In this document: piece by piece, positions 45,310 to 54,616 of the stretch
Layout of the letters: every line of letters begins with the position of its first letter
How positions within the stretch are numbered: position 1 is the first letter of the stretch
Origin: Agrobacterium tumefaciens
GTDB lineage: Bacteria; Pseudomonadota; Alphaproteobacteria; Rhizobiales; Rhizobiaceae
DNA length: 64,000 nt
Assembly (NCBI RefSeq): GCF_017726655.1
Contig: NZ_CP072308.1
Location: 1,116,001 to 1,180,000 of the forward strand
Direction of reading: 5' to 3'
Position numbers and translations under genes: made by a program
The notes under the pieces: generated by a model
The model's input: only the letters and a program-made list of their open reading frames with translations
What the model was told of the DNA's origin: nothing
Database searches by the model: none

Positions 45310-45483
45310 ATGACCAAAATTCGCGATACCAGCGACCCGATCCTGTTTCCCACCGAAGCCAATGAAAACAAGACCGAGAAAAAACGAGCAGGCAAGGGCA
45401 TCGTCATCATCATTGGCGCGATCGCCATCATGGCATTTGTCGTCTATCTGGTGGCTATTACCATCGCTACCACTCAGTCTTAA
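45310..45483 (+). CDS. 57-residue single-TM membrane protein
   Basis: The short frame starts at ATG 45310 after GGAGAGAAGGC, a good ribosome site. It encodes a polar N-terminal half (TKIRDTSDPILFPTEANENK, then a basic EKKRAGKG stop-transfer flank) and one TM helix (IVIIIGAIAIMAFVVYLVAI) ending TIATTQS at a TAA. It follows the GH32 gene by 67 bases on the same strand. The function is unknown; the composition is that of a genuine small membrane protein. Confidence 0.7.
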   Translation: MTKIRDTSDPILFPTEANENKTEKKRAGKGIVIIIGAIAIMAFVVYLVAITIATTQS

Positions 45484-45512
45484 AAGACTTGACCAGAGGG
45501 GCGCGGGGCGGC

Positions 45513-46895
45513 CTAAGGCCGCTCGCCCCTGAGCCCGCTGGTTGCCATAACCGCGAGCACGGACACAACAACCCCGATCCCGTAAAGATAGATCATCGGC
45601 ATCGTCACATCGCCCAGCTCGATGTTCTCAACAAGGCTGCTTGCAGCAGCGACCGTGCCGCTTGCGCCGGCGCCGGCTGCCGAACCGAGGGTCGCGACTG
45701 TCGGCAGCAGCGCGCCGGTCATCTTGCGCTCTTCCTCTGGCGCAGCCTCCATGGCCGCTTGGCTGATGCCCGCCCACGACATGCCGAAGGCGGAGCCGAT
45801 CAAAATCTGGCCAAGCAACATTTCGCCCCAGTTTCCGGATGCAAGCCCCAATCCCAACAGGATGCAGCCCGGCACCATCTGATAAGGGCCATAATGCAGG
45901 CAGATTTCCCGCAGGCGGGCGGATCGGAGACTACCGATCAGCATTGCGACGAAACTCCAGGCAAGCGGCATCGTCACCACAATGAAACCTGCAAAAGTTG
46001 GCTCATGGTTCCATAGATTGATGGCGACGTAAGCGAGATAGACGCTGCCGAGTGCATGCGCATAGGACATCAGGAACAGCACCCAGAAGCCGCTGCCGAG
46101 CACCGTCTTCAACCGGAAGGAATCCTTCGGGAACAGACCGACGGAGGGTTGAATTCCAGCGCGCAGCGATGCCCAGAGCAGTGCCGCCCCGGCGAGCAAC
46201 GCGGCCGCCCGCAAGCCTGCACCCTCAAACGCGGATGGCGCGGAGAAGGCCAGCGCCCCGGCAAGGCAAAGCAACAGTGGCACCAGCGGTTTACGCGGCG
46301 CCACAACCGGGCGCTCGGCGGAAACGGCGATGGTGGTATAGGCCACCAGCAGCACGATCAGCGGCGCCGACAGCAGAAAGGTCGCGCGCCACGAGACATG
46401 TTCGGTGGCATAGCCGCCGGTGAGCGGGCCGACGAAGGAGGCGACCGCCCAGATTCCCGCCTCGATGGCGAAGACTTTCGGCAGAAGGCCCGAGCGGAAG
46501 CCTGCGGGTATGAGGCTGTAGCAGACGGCGACGATCAATCCATCAGCCAGACCCTGCAAGGCGCGGCCGACGACAACCCACAAAAATTCCGACGCAATGG
46601 CCGAGAGAACCGACCCGAGCGAAAACAGCAGGCAGCAGAGAAGCAGCACCCCACGCGCGCCAAACCTTTCGCGAAACAGCACGGCCGTGACCCCGCCAGC
46701 AACCGATCCGACGAAATAAAGACTGTAGGCCCAGCTATAGAAGGCGGCGCCACCAATCTCCTTGACGGCGACCGGCAGGGCCGTCACCACCGCGAACTGA
46801 TTAAAGGCGTGCAGGCCAATTCCGGAGGAGATGACGGTCAGAAGCGAGAGATTCGCCCCACTCAACAATTCACTCCAGCCGTTTTTCTCCGCCAT
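45513..46895 (-). CDS. MFS transporter, multidrug-exporter-like (DHA2-type)
   Basis: The protein of about 460 residues has 12-14 TM helices. The first loop has ALPVAVKEIGGAAFYSW, a motif-A-like region is AVLFRERFGARGVLLLCC, and motif C is reminiscent in AVASFVGPLTGGY. The substrate is unknown. The start is unclear: ATG 46895, GTG 46901 or TTG 46910, the last having AAAGGA at ideal spacing. It converges with the 57-residue gene; a GC-rich dyad (GGCGGCCTAAGGCCGC) spans the stop and may form part of a terminator. Confidence 0.88.
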   Translation of the reverse strand: MAEKNGWSELLSGANLSLLTVISSGIGLHAFNQFAVVTALPVAVKEIGGAAFYSWAYSLYFVGSVAGGVTAVLFRERFGARGVLLLCCLLFSLGSVLSAIASEFLWVVVGRALQGLADGLIVAVCYSLIPAGFRSGLLPKVFAIEAGIWAVASFVGPLTGGYATEHVSWRATFLLSAPLIVLLVAYTTIAVSAERPVVAPRKPLVPLLLCLAGALAFSAPSAFEGAGLRAAALLAGAALLWASLRAGIQPSVGLFPKDSFRLKTVLGSGFWVLFLMSYAHALGSVYLAYVAINLWNHEPTFAGFIVVTMPLAWSFVAMLIGSLRSARLREICLHYGPYQMVPGCILLGLGLASGNWGEMLLGQILIGSAFGMSWAGISQAAMEAAPEEERKMTGALLPTVATLGSAAGAGASGTVAAASSLVENIELGDVTMPMIYLYGIGVVVSVLAVMATSGLRGERP

Positions 46896-47073
46896 TTCCA
46901 CACTCGACAAAGCCGTATCCTTTCCACTTCCGTGACACGGCGGGGAAACTAGAACCTCAAGCGTGATTGAGGTCAAGACGCCTTTTGCAGCTCAGGTGAA
47001 AGTAATCGTCGGGCAGCAGGAACCTGCCGCCCGGCCAGTCGTTTGACCACTGAACAGACGAAAGGAAACCCTC

Positions 47074-47322
47074 ATGGACCCCAAGAAAATCCTGCCCGGC
47101 ACCGAAGATGCGATGAATGAGGATCTGATCGATCTCGACATCGACGCCCTGCCCGCCAAGGGCGAAATTCCACAGTCCATCGAACACGACATCGAGGAAG
47201 AGGAAGCTGAGAGCGAGGACGACCCCTATCAGGAAAGCGACGAAGCACTCCCTGACGATGACGAGGAACGGGTGATCAACCGCAATCCGTCGCGTGAAGG
47301 CGGGGCGTTCGACGAGGTTTAA
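47074..47322 (+). CDS. Small highly acidic protein
   Basis: This 82-residue protein is rich in Asp/Glu (for example EHDIEEEEAESEDDPYQESD) and is predicted to be disordered, with pI well below 5. It begins DPKKILPGTEDAMNEDLIDL. GAAAGGAAACCCTC precedes ATG 47074. No family is recognised. It overlaps the 3' end of the broken ParE gene on the other strand by four bases. Confidence 0.65.
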   Translation: MDPKKILPGTEDAMNEDLIDLDIDALPAKGEIPQSIEHDIEEEEAESEDDPYQESDEALPDDDEERVINRNPSREGGAFDEV

Positions 47323-47676
47323 GCGTCTGGCGGGCGGGCTGCGAGACGTTTCAACATGTGACGTTGATGGTCCTGCCCGCCGAAGAACACAGCCAGAATA
47401 CGCACCATTTCTTTCGGCTCATCAACATCGAAATAGAATATCGCCTGATGTTTTGTTACCCGGCGAAGGCCGGGCAACACGTTGGGCAACAACGTCCCCT
47501 GGAAGGACGCGGTACCGAGCGACTTCATGTCGCCTCAATCGCGGTGATACGCTGGACTGCCCTTTCGAAGGCGTCCGCCAGTTCATCGCCAATGTCGAGG
47601 TAGGACTGAACGAGATGATCGAGAATGAGGCCTATGTCCTCATCGGTCTGTGTTGAGCGCCAGACCTTAAAGGCCA
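47319..47676 (-). pseudogene. parE: RelE/ParE-family toxin, frameshifted
   Basis: The first frame from ATG 47676 reads MAFKVWRSTQTDEDIGLILD, then LADAFERAVQRITAIEAT and a TGA. The next frame starts at an overlapping ATG and reads MKSLGTASFQGTLLPNVLPG, then FYFDVDEPKEMVRILAVFFG and HQRHMLKRL to a TAA. Joined, they make a normal-length (about 118-residue) ParE-type toxin with the C-terminal GGQDH-QRHML pattern. A single base is missing around 47527. The ATGA at the junction could allow re-initiation but would yield two half-proteins. It is preceded by an also-broken parD. Confidence 0.8.
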
Positions 47677-47935
47677 TAAGCCGACTTTCGGTCAGCCATC
47701 ATCGCACCGGTTCGCTTTTCGCCCTCTTCCACCGCTACAAAACCGCCTTGTCTACGGTTATCAAGCAGATCTTGGAGAACCGCAAGCTCCGCTTCTTTGA
47801 GTTCTGTTTCCTGTCGGACCAACTCCAGCCCCGCTGCACGACTGCGCTAAAGCTAGCATATCGTCCTTCTTCCACAAGCTTACGGGCGAAGATGTCCTGT
47901 TGGTTAGAAATAGACGCGGAGGCCTTGATGGACAT
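47667..47935 (-). pseudogene. parD: ParD-family antitoxin, frameshifted
   Basis: The first frame reads MSIKASASISNQQDIFARKL, then VEEGRYASFSAVVQRG, a ParD N-terminal ribbon-helix-helix. The -1 frame then gives LELVRQETELKEAELAVLQD and FVAVEEGEKRTGAMMADRK to a TAA at 47667. One G is missing from the GGGG tract in the RGLEL codons. The remade gene is about 89 residues and overlaps the toxin start by 10 bases, the usual TA operon layout. The module therefore carries lesions in both partners. Confidence 0.8.
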
Positions 47936-48004
47936 TGCGAACTCCCTTCGCTGTGGATGCTACTCCGCAGCACATTTCTGCTGATTCAACCAGCATCTAC
48001 CTCT

Positions 48005-48205
48005 TCAAAACTCCCGCTCCGGCGAATAACCCGCCTCGCGGATAGCCGCTTCTGCGGTCGCGGCGTCGCCCGTTACGGTGAGTTTATGAGCGTTGAGGTC
48101 GATGCTGACCGACGCGCCGGGAAGCACTTCGGCAAGCGCGCCACGCAGGGTCTTTTCGCAATGGCCGCAGGTCATGTCGGGGATGAGGAAGGTGGTTGCA
48201 GTCAT
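48005..48205 (-). CDS. copZ: CopZ-like copper chaperone (HMA domain)
   Basis: This 66-residue ferredoxin-like HMA protein has the metal site PDMTCGHCEKTL (Cys13-x-x-Cys16 region). ASVSIDLNAHKLTVTGDA and AIREAGYSPE match the standard HMA pattern. It follows the HmrR regulator in the same direction with a 52-base gap. Such chaperones pass Cu(I) to CopA ATPases or CueR-type regulators. No CopA gene is adjacent in this window. Confidence 0.9.
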   Translation of the reverse strand: MTATTFLIPDMTCGHCEKTLRGALAEVLPGASVSIDLNAHKLTVTGDAATAEAAIREAGYSPEREF

Positions 48206-48257
48206 GGTCTTCTCCTTTGACCGGCGTCGAGTTTTCGCGCCGGCTCTTTTTTCACGG

Positions 48258-48680
48258 TCAATGGGTACTGGTGAGCTTGCCGTCTGTCTTGTCGGCGCCT
48301 GCGAGATCATCAAGGATGGGGCAATCGGGGCGGTGATCGCCGCCGCAGCAATGGGCGAGATGGGAGAGCGTTTTCACCATGCTTTTCATCTCGGCGATTT
48401 TCTGCTCGAGATCCGCGATATGGCCGAGTGCGATATCCTTGACCGCTGAACTCTCGCGGCTCTTGTCCTGCCAGAGTTTCAACAGCGTTTCGGTTTCTTC
48501 CAGCGAAAAACCGAGCGTTCGCGCCCGCTTGATGAAGCGTAGATTATGCACATCCTGCGTGCCATAGACGCGGTAATTATTGCCGGTGCGCGCCGCGGGC
48601 GTGATCAGCCCGATCTGTTCGTAGTAGCGGATCATCTTGGCGGAAACGCCCGATGCCTCCGATGCCTGGCCGATATTCAT
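48258..48680 (-). CDS. hmrR: HmrR/CueR-type MerR-family copper-responsive regulator
   Basis: The 140-residue MerR protein has an N-terminal winged helix (MIRYYEQIGLI, NNYRVYGTQDVHNLRFI), a dimerisation helix and the metal loop HCCGGDHRPDC. Cys112 and Cys120 align with the Cu(I)-binding cysteines of E. coli CueR. GAGGTGACGAC precedes ATG 48680. The frame is open upstream to another ATG at 48806 that has its own ribosome site and a MerR-type promoter, so a 182-residue form with a 42-residue leader is possible. Confidence 0.93.
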   Translation of the reverse strand: MNIGQASEASGVSAKMIRYYEQIGLITPAARTGNNYRVYGTQDVHNLRFIKRARTLGFSLEETETLLKLWQDKSRESSAVKDIALGHIADLEQKIAEMKSMVKTLSHLAHCCGGDHRPDCPILDDLAGADKTDGKLTSTH

Positions 48681-48827
48681 GTCGTCACCTCTTTCGTCGC
48701 AACCTGTTCCCGCTTCCACGTCGGCACGCCGGGGCCTGATGTTGAAACCCGGCAAGATACTGTCACTGATGTTGCCGATGGCAGGACGATTGTCTGTCTC
48801 GGTCATGGGAAATCCCCTTTCAACCCC

Positions 48828-48858
48828 TATGTAGGGATTCCCATGATGGGAAGGTCAA
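48828..48858 (-). promoter_or_regulatory. MerR-type (HmrR/CueR) promoter with 19-base spacer
   Basis: On the minus strand TTGACC (48858-48853) and TACATA (48833-48828) are separated by exactly 19 bases, the overlong spacer that MerR-family activators correct. The spacer contains the dyad TTCCCATCATGGGAA (48852-48838). AAAGGGG and an ATG at 48806 follow about 20 bases downstream. In rhizobia such a promoter normally drives the copper ATPase gene copA; here it leads into hmrR and copZ. Confidence 0.7.
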
Positions 48859-48956
48859 GAGAAGAAGGATTTTTTTGCTGCGAATAAAATCGCGAGCGCC
48901 GCTACCAACCAAAGGCCGATGAATACGGCAGCCGCCGCGCGGCTGACGGGACGCAT
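48855..48956 (-). CDS. 33-residue putative membrane peptide
   Basis: The frame from ATG 48956 encodes MRPVSRAAAAVFIGLWLVAA, then LAILFAAKKSFFS and a TGA at 48855. It has a basic N-terminus and one TM helix. GAGGG lies about ten bases upstream. Its stop overlaps the -35 of the HmrR-type promoter. Single-TM peptides of this kind occur near metal-transport genes, but evidence is limited to composition and a weak ribosome site. Confidence 0.35.
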   Translation of the reverse strand: MRPVSRAAAAVFIGLWLVAALAILFAAKKSFFS

Positions 48957-49023
48957 GGGGACTGCCCTCAAAAAGAGTGTCTGCAGACCCTATGCTTGAT
49001 CTGTCACGGCTAGGCAATGGTTT

Positions 49024-49632
49024 CTAAGACACCACGCGTCTGGCCAGATAAATCGTTGTCCCGCCGCATTGCGGATCGCTGCTGACGTGATCGAGAAGGC
49101 GGAAATCATGCGCGCGCAGCAAACCTTCATACTCTTCACGCGAAAGGCTCGCGTGATAAAGGGGCTCCCCGCGAAGGGTGCCTAATGCTTCGCCATGTTC
49201 GGGACCCGCAGTAAACATCAACGCCGCACGCTCATTGGCGTGAAGATGGAAGACGTCAAACATTCGCCGTTGATCGTCGGGTTTCAGATGGAAAAAGCTG
49301 TTCCAGGCAATCAGACCATCGAACCGCCGCCCGAGGCCCAATTCGCGCATATCGGCCACCGCCCAGAAATTTGCGGGAAACCGGCCGCGGCAAAGTGCGA
49401 TCAGCGGCATCGACGCATCGATCCCGCTGACATCGTAGCCCTTAGAAATGAGGTAGCCCGCGATTGGCTCTCCGGAGCCGCAACCTATGTCGAGGATCGA
49501 GCCGCCGTCGGGCAAAAGCGAGGTAAACCTGTCGAGCCAGTTTTTTTCGACAAGAGACCGATCGCGCTGTTTATCGAAATCAGCGCCGTGTTCGGTATAG
49601 AGCCTGATGACGTTACGAGAGGCGTCACACAT
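49024..49632 (-). CDS. Class I SAM-dependent methyltransferase
   Basis: The 202-residue protein has motif I in GGSILDIGCGSGEPIAGYL, the acidic residue of motif post-I in VSGIDASMPLI, and ADMRELGLGRRFDGLIAWNS (motifs II-III). FFHLKPDDQRRMF follows. The Rossmann-type methyltransferase fold is clear; the substrate is not. It lies upstream of nothing else on its strand and follows the beta-lactamase gene by 30 bases, so the two may be co-transcribed. Confidence 0.88.
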   Translation of the reverse strand: MCDASRNVIRLYTEHGADFDKQRDRSLVEKNWLDRFTSLLPDGGSILDIGCGSGEPIAGYLISKGYDVSGIDASMPLIALCRGRFPANFWAVADMRELGLGRRFDGLIAWNSFFHLKPDDQRRMFDVFHLHANERAALMFTAGPEHGEALGTLRGEPLYHASLSREEYEGLLRAHDFRLLDHVSSDPQCGGTTIYLARRVVS

Positions 49633-49662
49633 GGGCCCATCCCTCCCTTTATGATTTTTCCG

Positions 49663-50520
<858 letters not shown>

Positions 50521-50600
50521 TCATTTGCCGGAATGGTGAAAAGCGGTTTAGGAAAACGATGGGGCAGGAATAGGACCAAGACGAAATTTGCCGTTTTTGA

Positions 50601-51080
50601 TCACGTCCGCTCTTTTTCCGCCGCCTTCTCGCCAACTGTCAGCGGCCAGTCGACCACATAATCCTCGAAGTCGTCAACATCCACATCGGCCTCGCTGACC
50701 GTGCGTCCGCGCGCGGAAATGCCCGCCTGATGCACCGTTTCCGTGTCGCCGGAAACGAGATAGTGCCACCAGTACAAATCCTTGCCATCGCGCACCAGTG
50801 CATAGGCGCAGGTGGGTGGTAGCCAGCCGATCTCGTGAACCTTCTTCAGGTCGAGCTGGATACAGTCAGGCACGGTGGCGCGGCGGTTTTCGTAATCGGA
50901 GCACCGACAGCTCTCACCGTCGAGCAGCACGCAGCGCACCGAGGTGAATACGACTTCGCCGGTGTCCCAGTCTTCCAGCTTGTTGAGACAGCAAAGCCCG
51001 CAGCCGTCGCACAGGCTTTCCCATTCCTCGCCGGTCATCTCCGTGAGTGTTTTGGTTTTCCAGAACGGCGCGTCATTCAT
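50601..51080 (-). CDS. YcgN/UPF0260-family cysteine-cluster protein
   Basis: This 159-residue protein has a cysteine cluster [15 protein letters not shown], then [17 protein letters not shown] and PDCIQL, and [19 protein letters not shown]. The C-x2-C-x2-CC pattern and the W-L-P-x-T-C-A-Y segment identify the YcgN/YkgJ cysteine-cluster group, which may bind iron-sulfur or zinc. The function is unknown. ATG 51080 is preferred with CGGAA nine bases before; another ATG nine bases upstream is too close to that site. Confidence 0.9.
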   Translation of the reverse strand: MNDAPFWKTKTLTEMTGEEWESLCDGCGLCCLNKLEDWDTGEVVFTSVRCVLLDGESCRCSDYENRRATVPDCIQLDLKKVHEIGWLPPTCAYALVRDGKDLYWWHYLVSGDTETVHQAGISARGRTVSEADVDVDDFEDYVVDWPLTVGEKAAEKERT

Positions 51081-51334
51081 CGTTAACATTTCCGTTTCAT
51101 TTTGATCGCTGGACCGGTGGGTTTAACCAGTCCCTAATCCATTATATCGTATCGCCAAAGGCTGGTTTGTACGATATTTTAGCATTTTGGCAGGCAGCGA
51201 AGGGGTCATTGGCCCGCGAACTACCGCCACGTCAAGCAATTCCGACATAACCATGCCACGGTTTTGCGTCGGGAATGGGTTGAAGCGCAGAAATACCGAC
51301 GGCCGCATTGCCTTGAACAGGAAAACATCGCCAG

Positions 51335-53524
51335 GTGCAGGACGAAAAAGACGATAAAAAAGGCCGGAAAAAACGGCACATCCTGCTCCGGATCGATAGC
51401 TTCATCGATAGCGGCCTGTGGACGGCTGGCGCGCGGCTGGTTGATTTCTGGGAAGATGTCACCATCGCCTCGCGCAAGCTGCATGTCCGCGGCTGGAAGA
51501 AGCTCCTTGTCAATCTCACCTGCGACGCGCTGACTTTCGGAACCGCTGGCTCCGTCGTGCTGCTGGCTCTGGCCATGCCAGCCTTTGAGGAAACCAAGAA
51601 GGACTGGCGTTATAGGGGTGATTTCGCCGTCACCTTTCTCGACCGTTATGGCAACACCATCGGCCATCGCGGGATCATCCATGAAGATTCCGTGCCGATC
51701 GACCAGATGCCCGATCATTTCATCAAGGCGGTGCTGGCGACCGAGGACCGGCGCTTCTTCGACCATTTCGGCATCGACTTCATCGGCCTTGCCCGCGCCA
51801 TGAGCGAAAACGCCCGTGCCGGCGGCGTGGTGCAGGGCGGCTCGACGCTGACGCAGCAGCTCGCCAAGAACTTGTTTCTGACCAATGAGCGCTCGCTGGA
51901 GCGCAAGATCAAGGAAGCCTTCCTCGCGCTGTGGCTCGAGACCAACATGTCGAAGAAGGAAATCCTCTCCCTCTATCTCGACCGCGCCTACATGGGCGGC
52001 GGCACCTTCGGTGCTGCTGCGGCGGCGCAGTTTTACTTTGGCAAGAACCTGACCGACGTGACGCTGGCCGAATCCGCCATCCTTGCGGGCCTGTTCAAGG
52101 CGCCGGCCAAATATGCGCCGCACGTCAACCTGCCGGCGGCGCGCGCCCGCGCGAATACCGTTCTTTCCAACCTCGTGCAGAGCGGGCTGATGACTGAGGG
52201 CCAAGTGGTCGGCGCACGGCGCAATCCCGCTACCGTCATCGACCGCGAAGACGTCAAGGCGCCCGATTATTTCCTCGACTGGGCTTTCGACGAGGTGCAG
52301 CGTCTGGCCGCCGAGGGCAAGTTCAGGGATCACACCGTCGTTGTGCGCACCACCATCGATACCGGCTTGCAGCAGGCGGCGGAACAGGCGATGGAAATGG
52401 AGCTCCGCGAATATGGCGAGGGTTACCGCGTCAAGCAGGGCGCGATCGTGATGATCGAAAATGGCGGCGGCATTCGCGCCATGGTCGGTGGGCGGGACTA
52501 TGGCGAAAGCCAGTTCAACCGCGCCACGGCGGCGCTGCGCCAGCCGGGTTCGTCGTTCAAGGTCTATACCTATTCGGCCGCCATGGAAAAGGGCATGAAG
52601 CCGGAAACGCTGATCTCGGATGCGCCGGTGACGTGGCGTGGCTGGTCGCCGCAGAATTACGGCCGCTCCTATGCCGGCAAGGTCACGCTGCAGATGGCGC
52701 TTGCCAAGTCCTATAACACCGTGCCGGTGCGGCTCGCCAAGGACGTGCTCGGCACGCAGGTCATCGTCGATACCGCAAAAGCAATGGGCGTCGCTACGCC
52801 GCTGCGCAGCGACAAGACCATTCCGCTCGGCACGTCCGAAGTAACGGTTCTCGATCAGGCCACCGCCTATGCCGTGTTCCCGGCCGGTGGCATGCAGTCG
52901 CGCCGCCACGGCATCGAGCAGGTCCTGGATTATGAGGGCAACGTCCTTTACGATTTCAGCCATAACGAGCCGCCCGCCAAGCGCGTGCTGTCCGAAGATG
53001 CCAATGCGAAGATGAACCAGATGCTGGTAACCATCCCGGTCATGGGCACGGCCCGGCGGGGCGCGCTTGAGAACGGCATTGTCTCCGGCGGCAAGACCGG
53101 CACCTCGCAGGCCTATCGCGATGCCTGGTACGTGGGTTTTACGGGCAATTACACGACCGCCGTCTGGTTCGGCAACGACGAATTCACCCCGATGAATAAC
53201 ATGACCGGTGGCGCCCTGCCCGCTATGACCTTCAAGCGGCTGATGGATTACGCCCATCAGGGCATGGAGCTGCGCCCCATTCCCGGTATCCAGAACCCGC
53301 TGCCGACGGGCGCGCGCCCGCAGCCCTCTGCCGAAGTGGCGGCCGCCTCAACGAATACGCCGACCATGCCGGCGCTCACGCGCCCTCGCTCGCTTTCAGC
53401 CGAAGCCACGCGCGTCATTCGCTCCATCGGACGGAAGATGAAGGAGGCGACAGCGCTGAGCGTGACGACGCAGAAGGTGGCGGATGCTTCATCGCATGAA
53501 GGCGGCGATGCCACGCGGCGGTGA
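51335..53524 (+). CDS. Class A penicillin-binding protein (PBP1A family)
   Basis: The 729-residue bifunctional peptidoglycan synthase has a basic cytoplasmic N-terminus (KDDKKGRKKRH), a TM near 66-82 and a GT51 glycosyltransferase with catalytic Glu137 in LATEDRRFFDHFG. The second GT51 motif is QGGSTLTQQLAKNL, followed by KIKEAFLALWLE. The transpeptidase has S406-S-F-K409 (QPGSSFK), S-Y-N (AKSYNTVP) and KTGTSQ. The C-terminal tail is Pro/Ala/Thr-rich. The start is GTG 51335, with AGGAAAA about ten bases upstream. It builds the cell wall at the inner membrane. Confidence 0.95.
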   Translation: MQDEKDDKKGRKKRHILLRIDSFIDSGLWTAGARLVDFWEDVTIASRKLHVRGWKKLLVNLTCDALTFGTAGSVVLLALAMPAFEETKKDWRYRGDFAVTFLDRYGNTIGHRGIIHEDSVPIDQMPDHFIKAVLATEDRRFFDHFGIDFIGLARAMSENARAGGVVQGGSTLTQQLAKNLFLTNERSLERKIKEAFLALWLETNMSKKEILSLYLDRAYMGGGTFGAAAAAQFYFGKNLTDVTLAESAILAGLFKAPAKYAPHVNLPAARARANTVLSNLVQSGLMTEGQVVGARRNPATVIDREDVKAPDYFLDWAFDEVQRLAAEGKFRDHTVVVRTTIDTGLQQAAEQAMEMELREYGEGYRVKQGAIVMIENGGGIRAMVGGRDYGESQFNRATAALRQPGSSFKVYTYSAAMEKGMKPETLISDAPVTWRGWSPQNYGRSYAGKVTLQMALAKSYNTVPVRLAKDVLGTQVIVDTAKAMGVATPLRSDKTIPLGTSEVTVLDQATAYAVFPAGGMQSRRHGIEQVLDYEGNVLYDFSHNEPPAKRVLSEDANAKMNQMLVTIPVMGTARRGALENGIVSGGKTGTSQAYRDAWYVGFTGNYTTAVWFGNDEFTPMNNMTGGALPAMTFKRLMDYAHQGMELRPIPGIQNPLPTGARPQPSAEVAAASTNTPTMPALTRPRSLSAEATRVIRSIGRKMKEATALSVTTQKVADASSHEGGDATRR

Positions 53525-53591
53525 GGTTATGGCGCGGTAAAGACGTTGGGGGAGCCTGTGGCTCACCCCCTCTGCCCTACCGGGCGACGCC

Positions 53592-54491
53592 TCACACCAC
53601 CAACACCGCCCTCGCGGTCCCCACGACCGCATCCGTCAGTCCTTTCAGCCGCTCGGCCGCAAGCCGGTTGACCTGCCAGTAGAGAGGCGTATCAAGTGGC
53701 GTGCCGGGGACGACCTCGACCAGCCGCTGCGCCGTTAAATGCTCTGCGACAAGCTGCACGGGATTGAGGCCCCAGCCCATGCCGGCAAGGCTTGCCTTCA
53801 CGAAACCGTCTGTCGAAGGCAGCCAATGGGTGGGATAAGAGACGTCCTTGCCCAAAACCTTTCTGATCCAGTTCGCTTGAAGACGGTCCTTCTGGTTGAA
53901 AGTGAGCCCCGGCGCACGGGAAAGCGATGCTGATGTCACGCCCTCGGCGAAATGGCGGGCCATGAAATCGGGGCTGGCTGTCGCGTGGTAGCGCAGCACG
54001 CCGAGCGGCGTCACGCGGCAGCCCTGCACGGGCTTGTCATGGGCGGTGACGGCGGCGAGCACCCTGCCCGCGCGCAGCCACTCCACCGTGTGATCCTGAT
54101 CATCCACCGCAATGTTCACGAGATAGTCGCTCCCGCCGGTGAATTTCGATACCGCATCAAGAAACCACGTACCGAGGCTGTCTGCGTTGGTGGCAATGTT
54201 GAGCGTGACGGGCTCGCGTGCCACGCCGGAATCGGCAAGCGCCGGAAGCCGTTGGAACAACTCGCTCTCCAGCATGCCGACATGGTCCATGTGGCGACAC
54301 AGCCATTCGCCCTTTTCCGTCGCCACACAGGGGTTGCCACGCACGATCAGCACCACGCCCATCCGCTCCTCCAGCTGCTTGATGCGCTGGGAAACGGCGG
54401 AAGGCGTGACGTGCATGGCTTGCGCCGCCTTCTCGAAGCTGCCGGTCCGGGCGACAAGCGCAACGGCGCGCAGGGAAGAATAGTCCAACAT
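53592..54491 (-). CDS. argP: LysR-family regulator ArgP (IciA)
   Basis: The 299-residue regulator has an N-terminal winged helix (YSSLRAVALVARTGSFEKAA, then HVTPSAVSQRIKQLEERMG) and a periplasmic-binding-like effector domain with NIATNADSLGTWFL, the ArgP hallmark, and VDDQDHTVEWLRAGRVLAAVT. It is divergent from a LysE-family exporter, the classical argP/argO (lysG/lysE) pair in which arginine or lysine sets exporter expression. The intergenic 54492-54616 holds A/T-rich DNA with a TTAATTTGATTAA dyad at 54519-54531. Confidence 0.94.
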   Translation of the reverse strand: MLDYSSLRAVALVARTGSFEKAAQAMHVTPSAVSQRIKQLEERMGVVLIVRGNPCVATEKGEWLCRHMDHVGMLESELFQRLPALADSGVAREPVTLNIATNADSLGTWFLDAVSKFTGGSDYLVNIAVDDQDHTVEWLRAGRVLAAVTAHDKPVQGCRVTPLGVLRYHATASPDFMARHFAEGVTSASLSRAPGLTFNQKDRLQANWIRKVLGKDVSYPTHWLPSTDGFVKASLAGMGWGLNPVQLVAEHLTAQRLVEVVPGTPLDTPLYWQVNRLAAERLKGLTDAVVGTARAVLVV

Positions 54492-54616
54492 TAGCGCTGC
54501 TTATCCTGATTGAGATGGTTTAATTTGATTAATCCATACCGCGCGAATATCCAAGGTCTCAGGCGAGCGACGGATGCGGCGATGGCTTGCTTCAGCCGTG
54601 ACAACGAAAGGCAGCA

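Noticed and set aside
48820..49017. A 65-codon minus-strand frame spanning the HmrR promoter
   Set aside because: It overlaps the 19-base-spacer promoter, is Arg/Ser-rich and lacks a ribosome site; the shorter frame at 48855-48956 is the better candidate.
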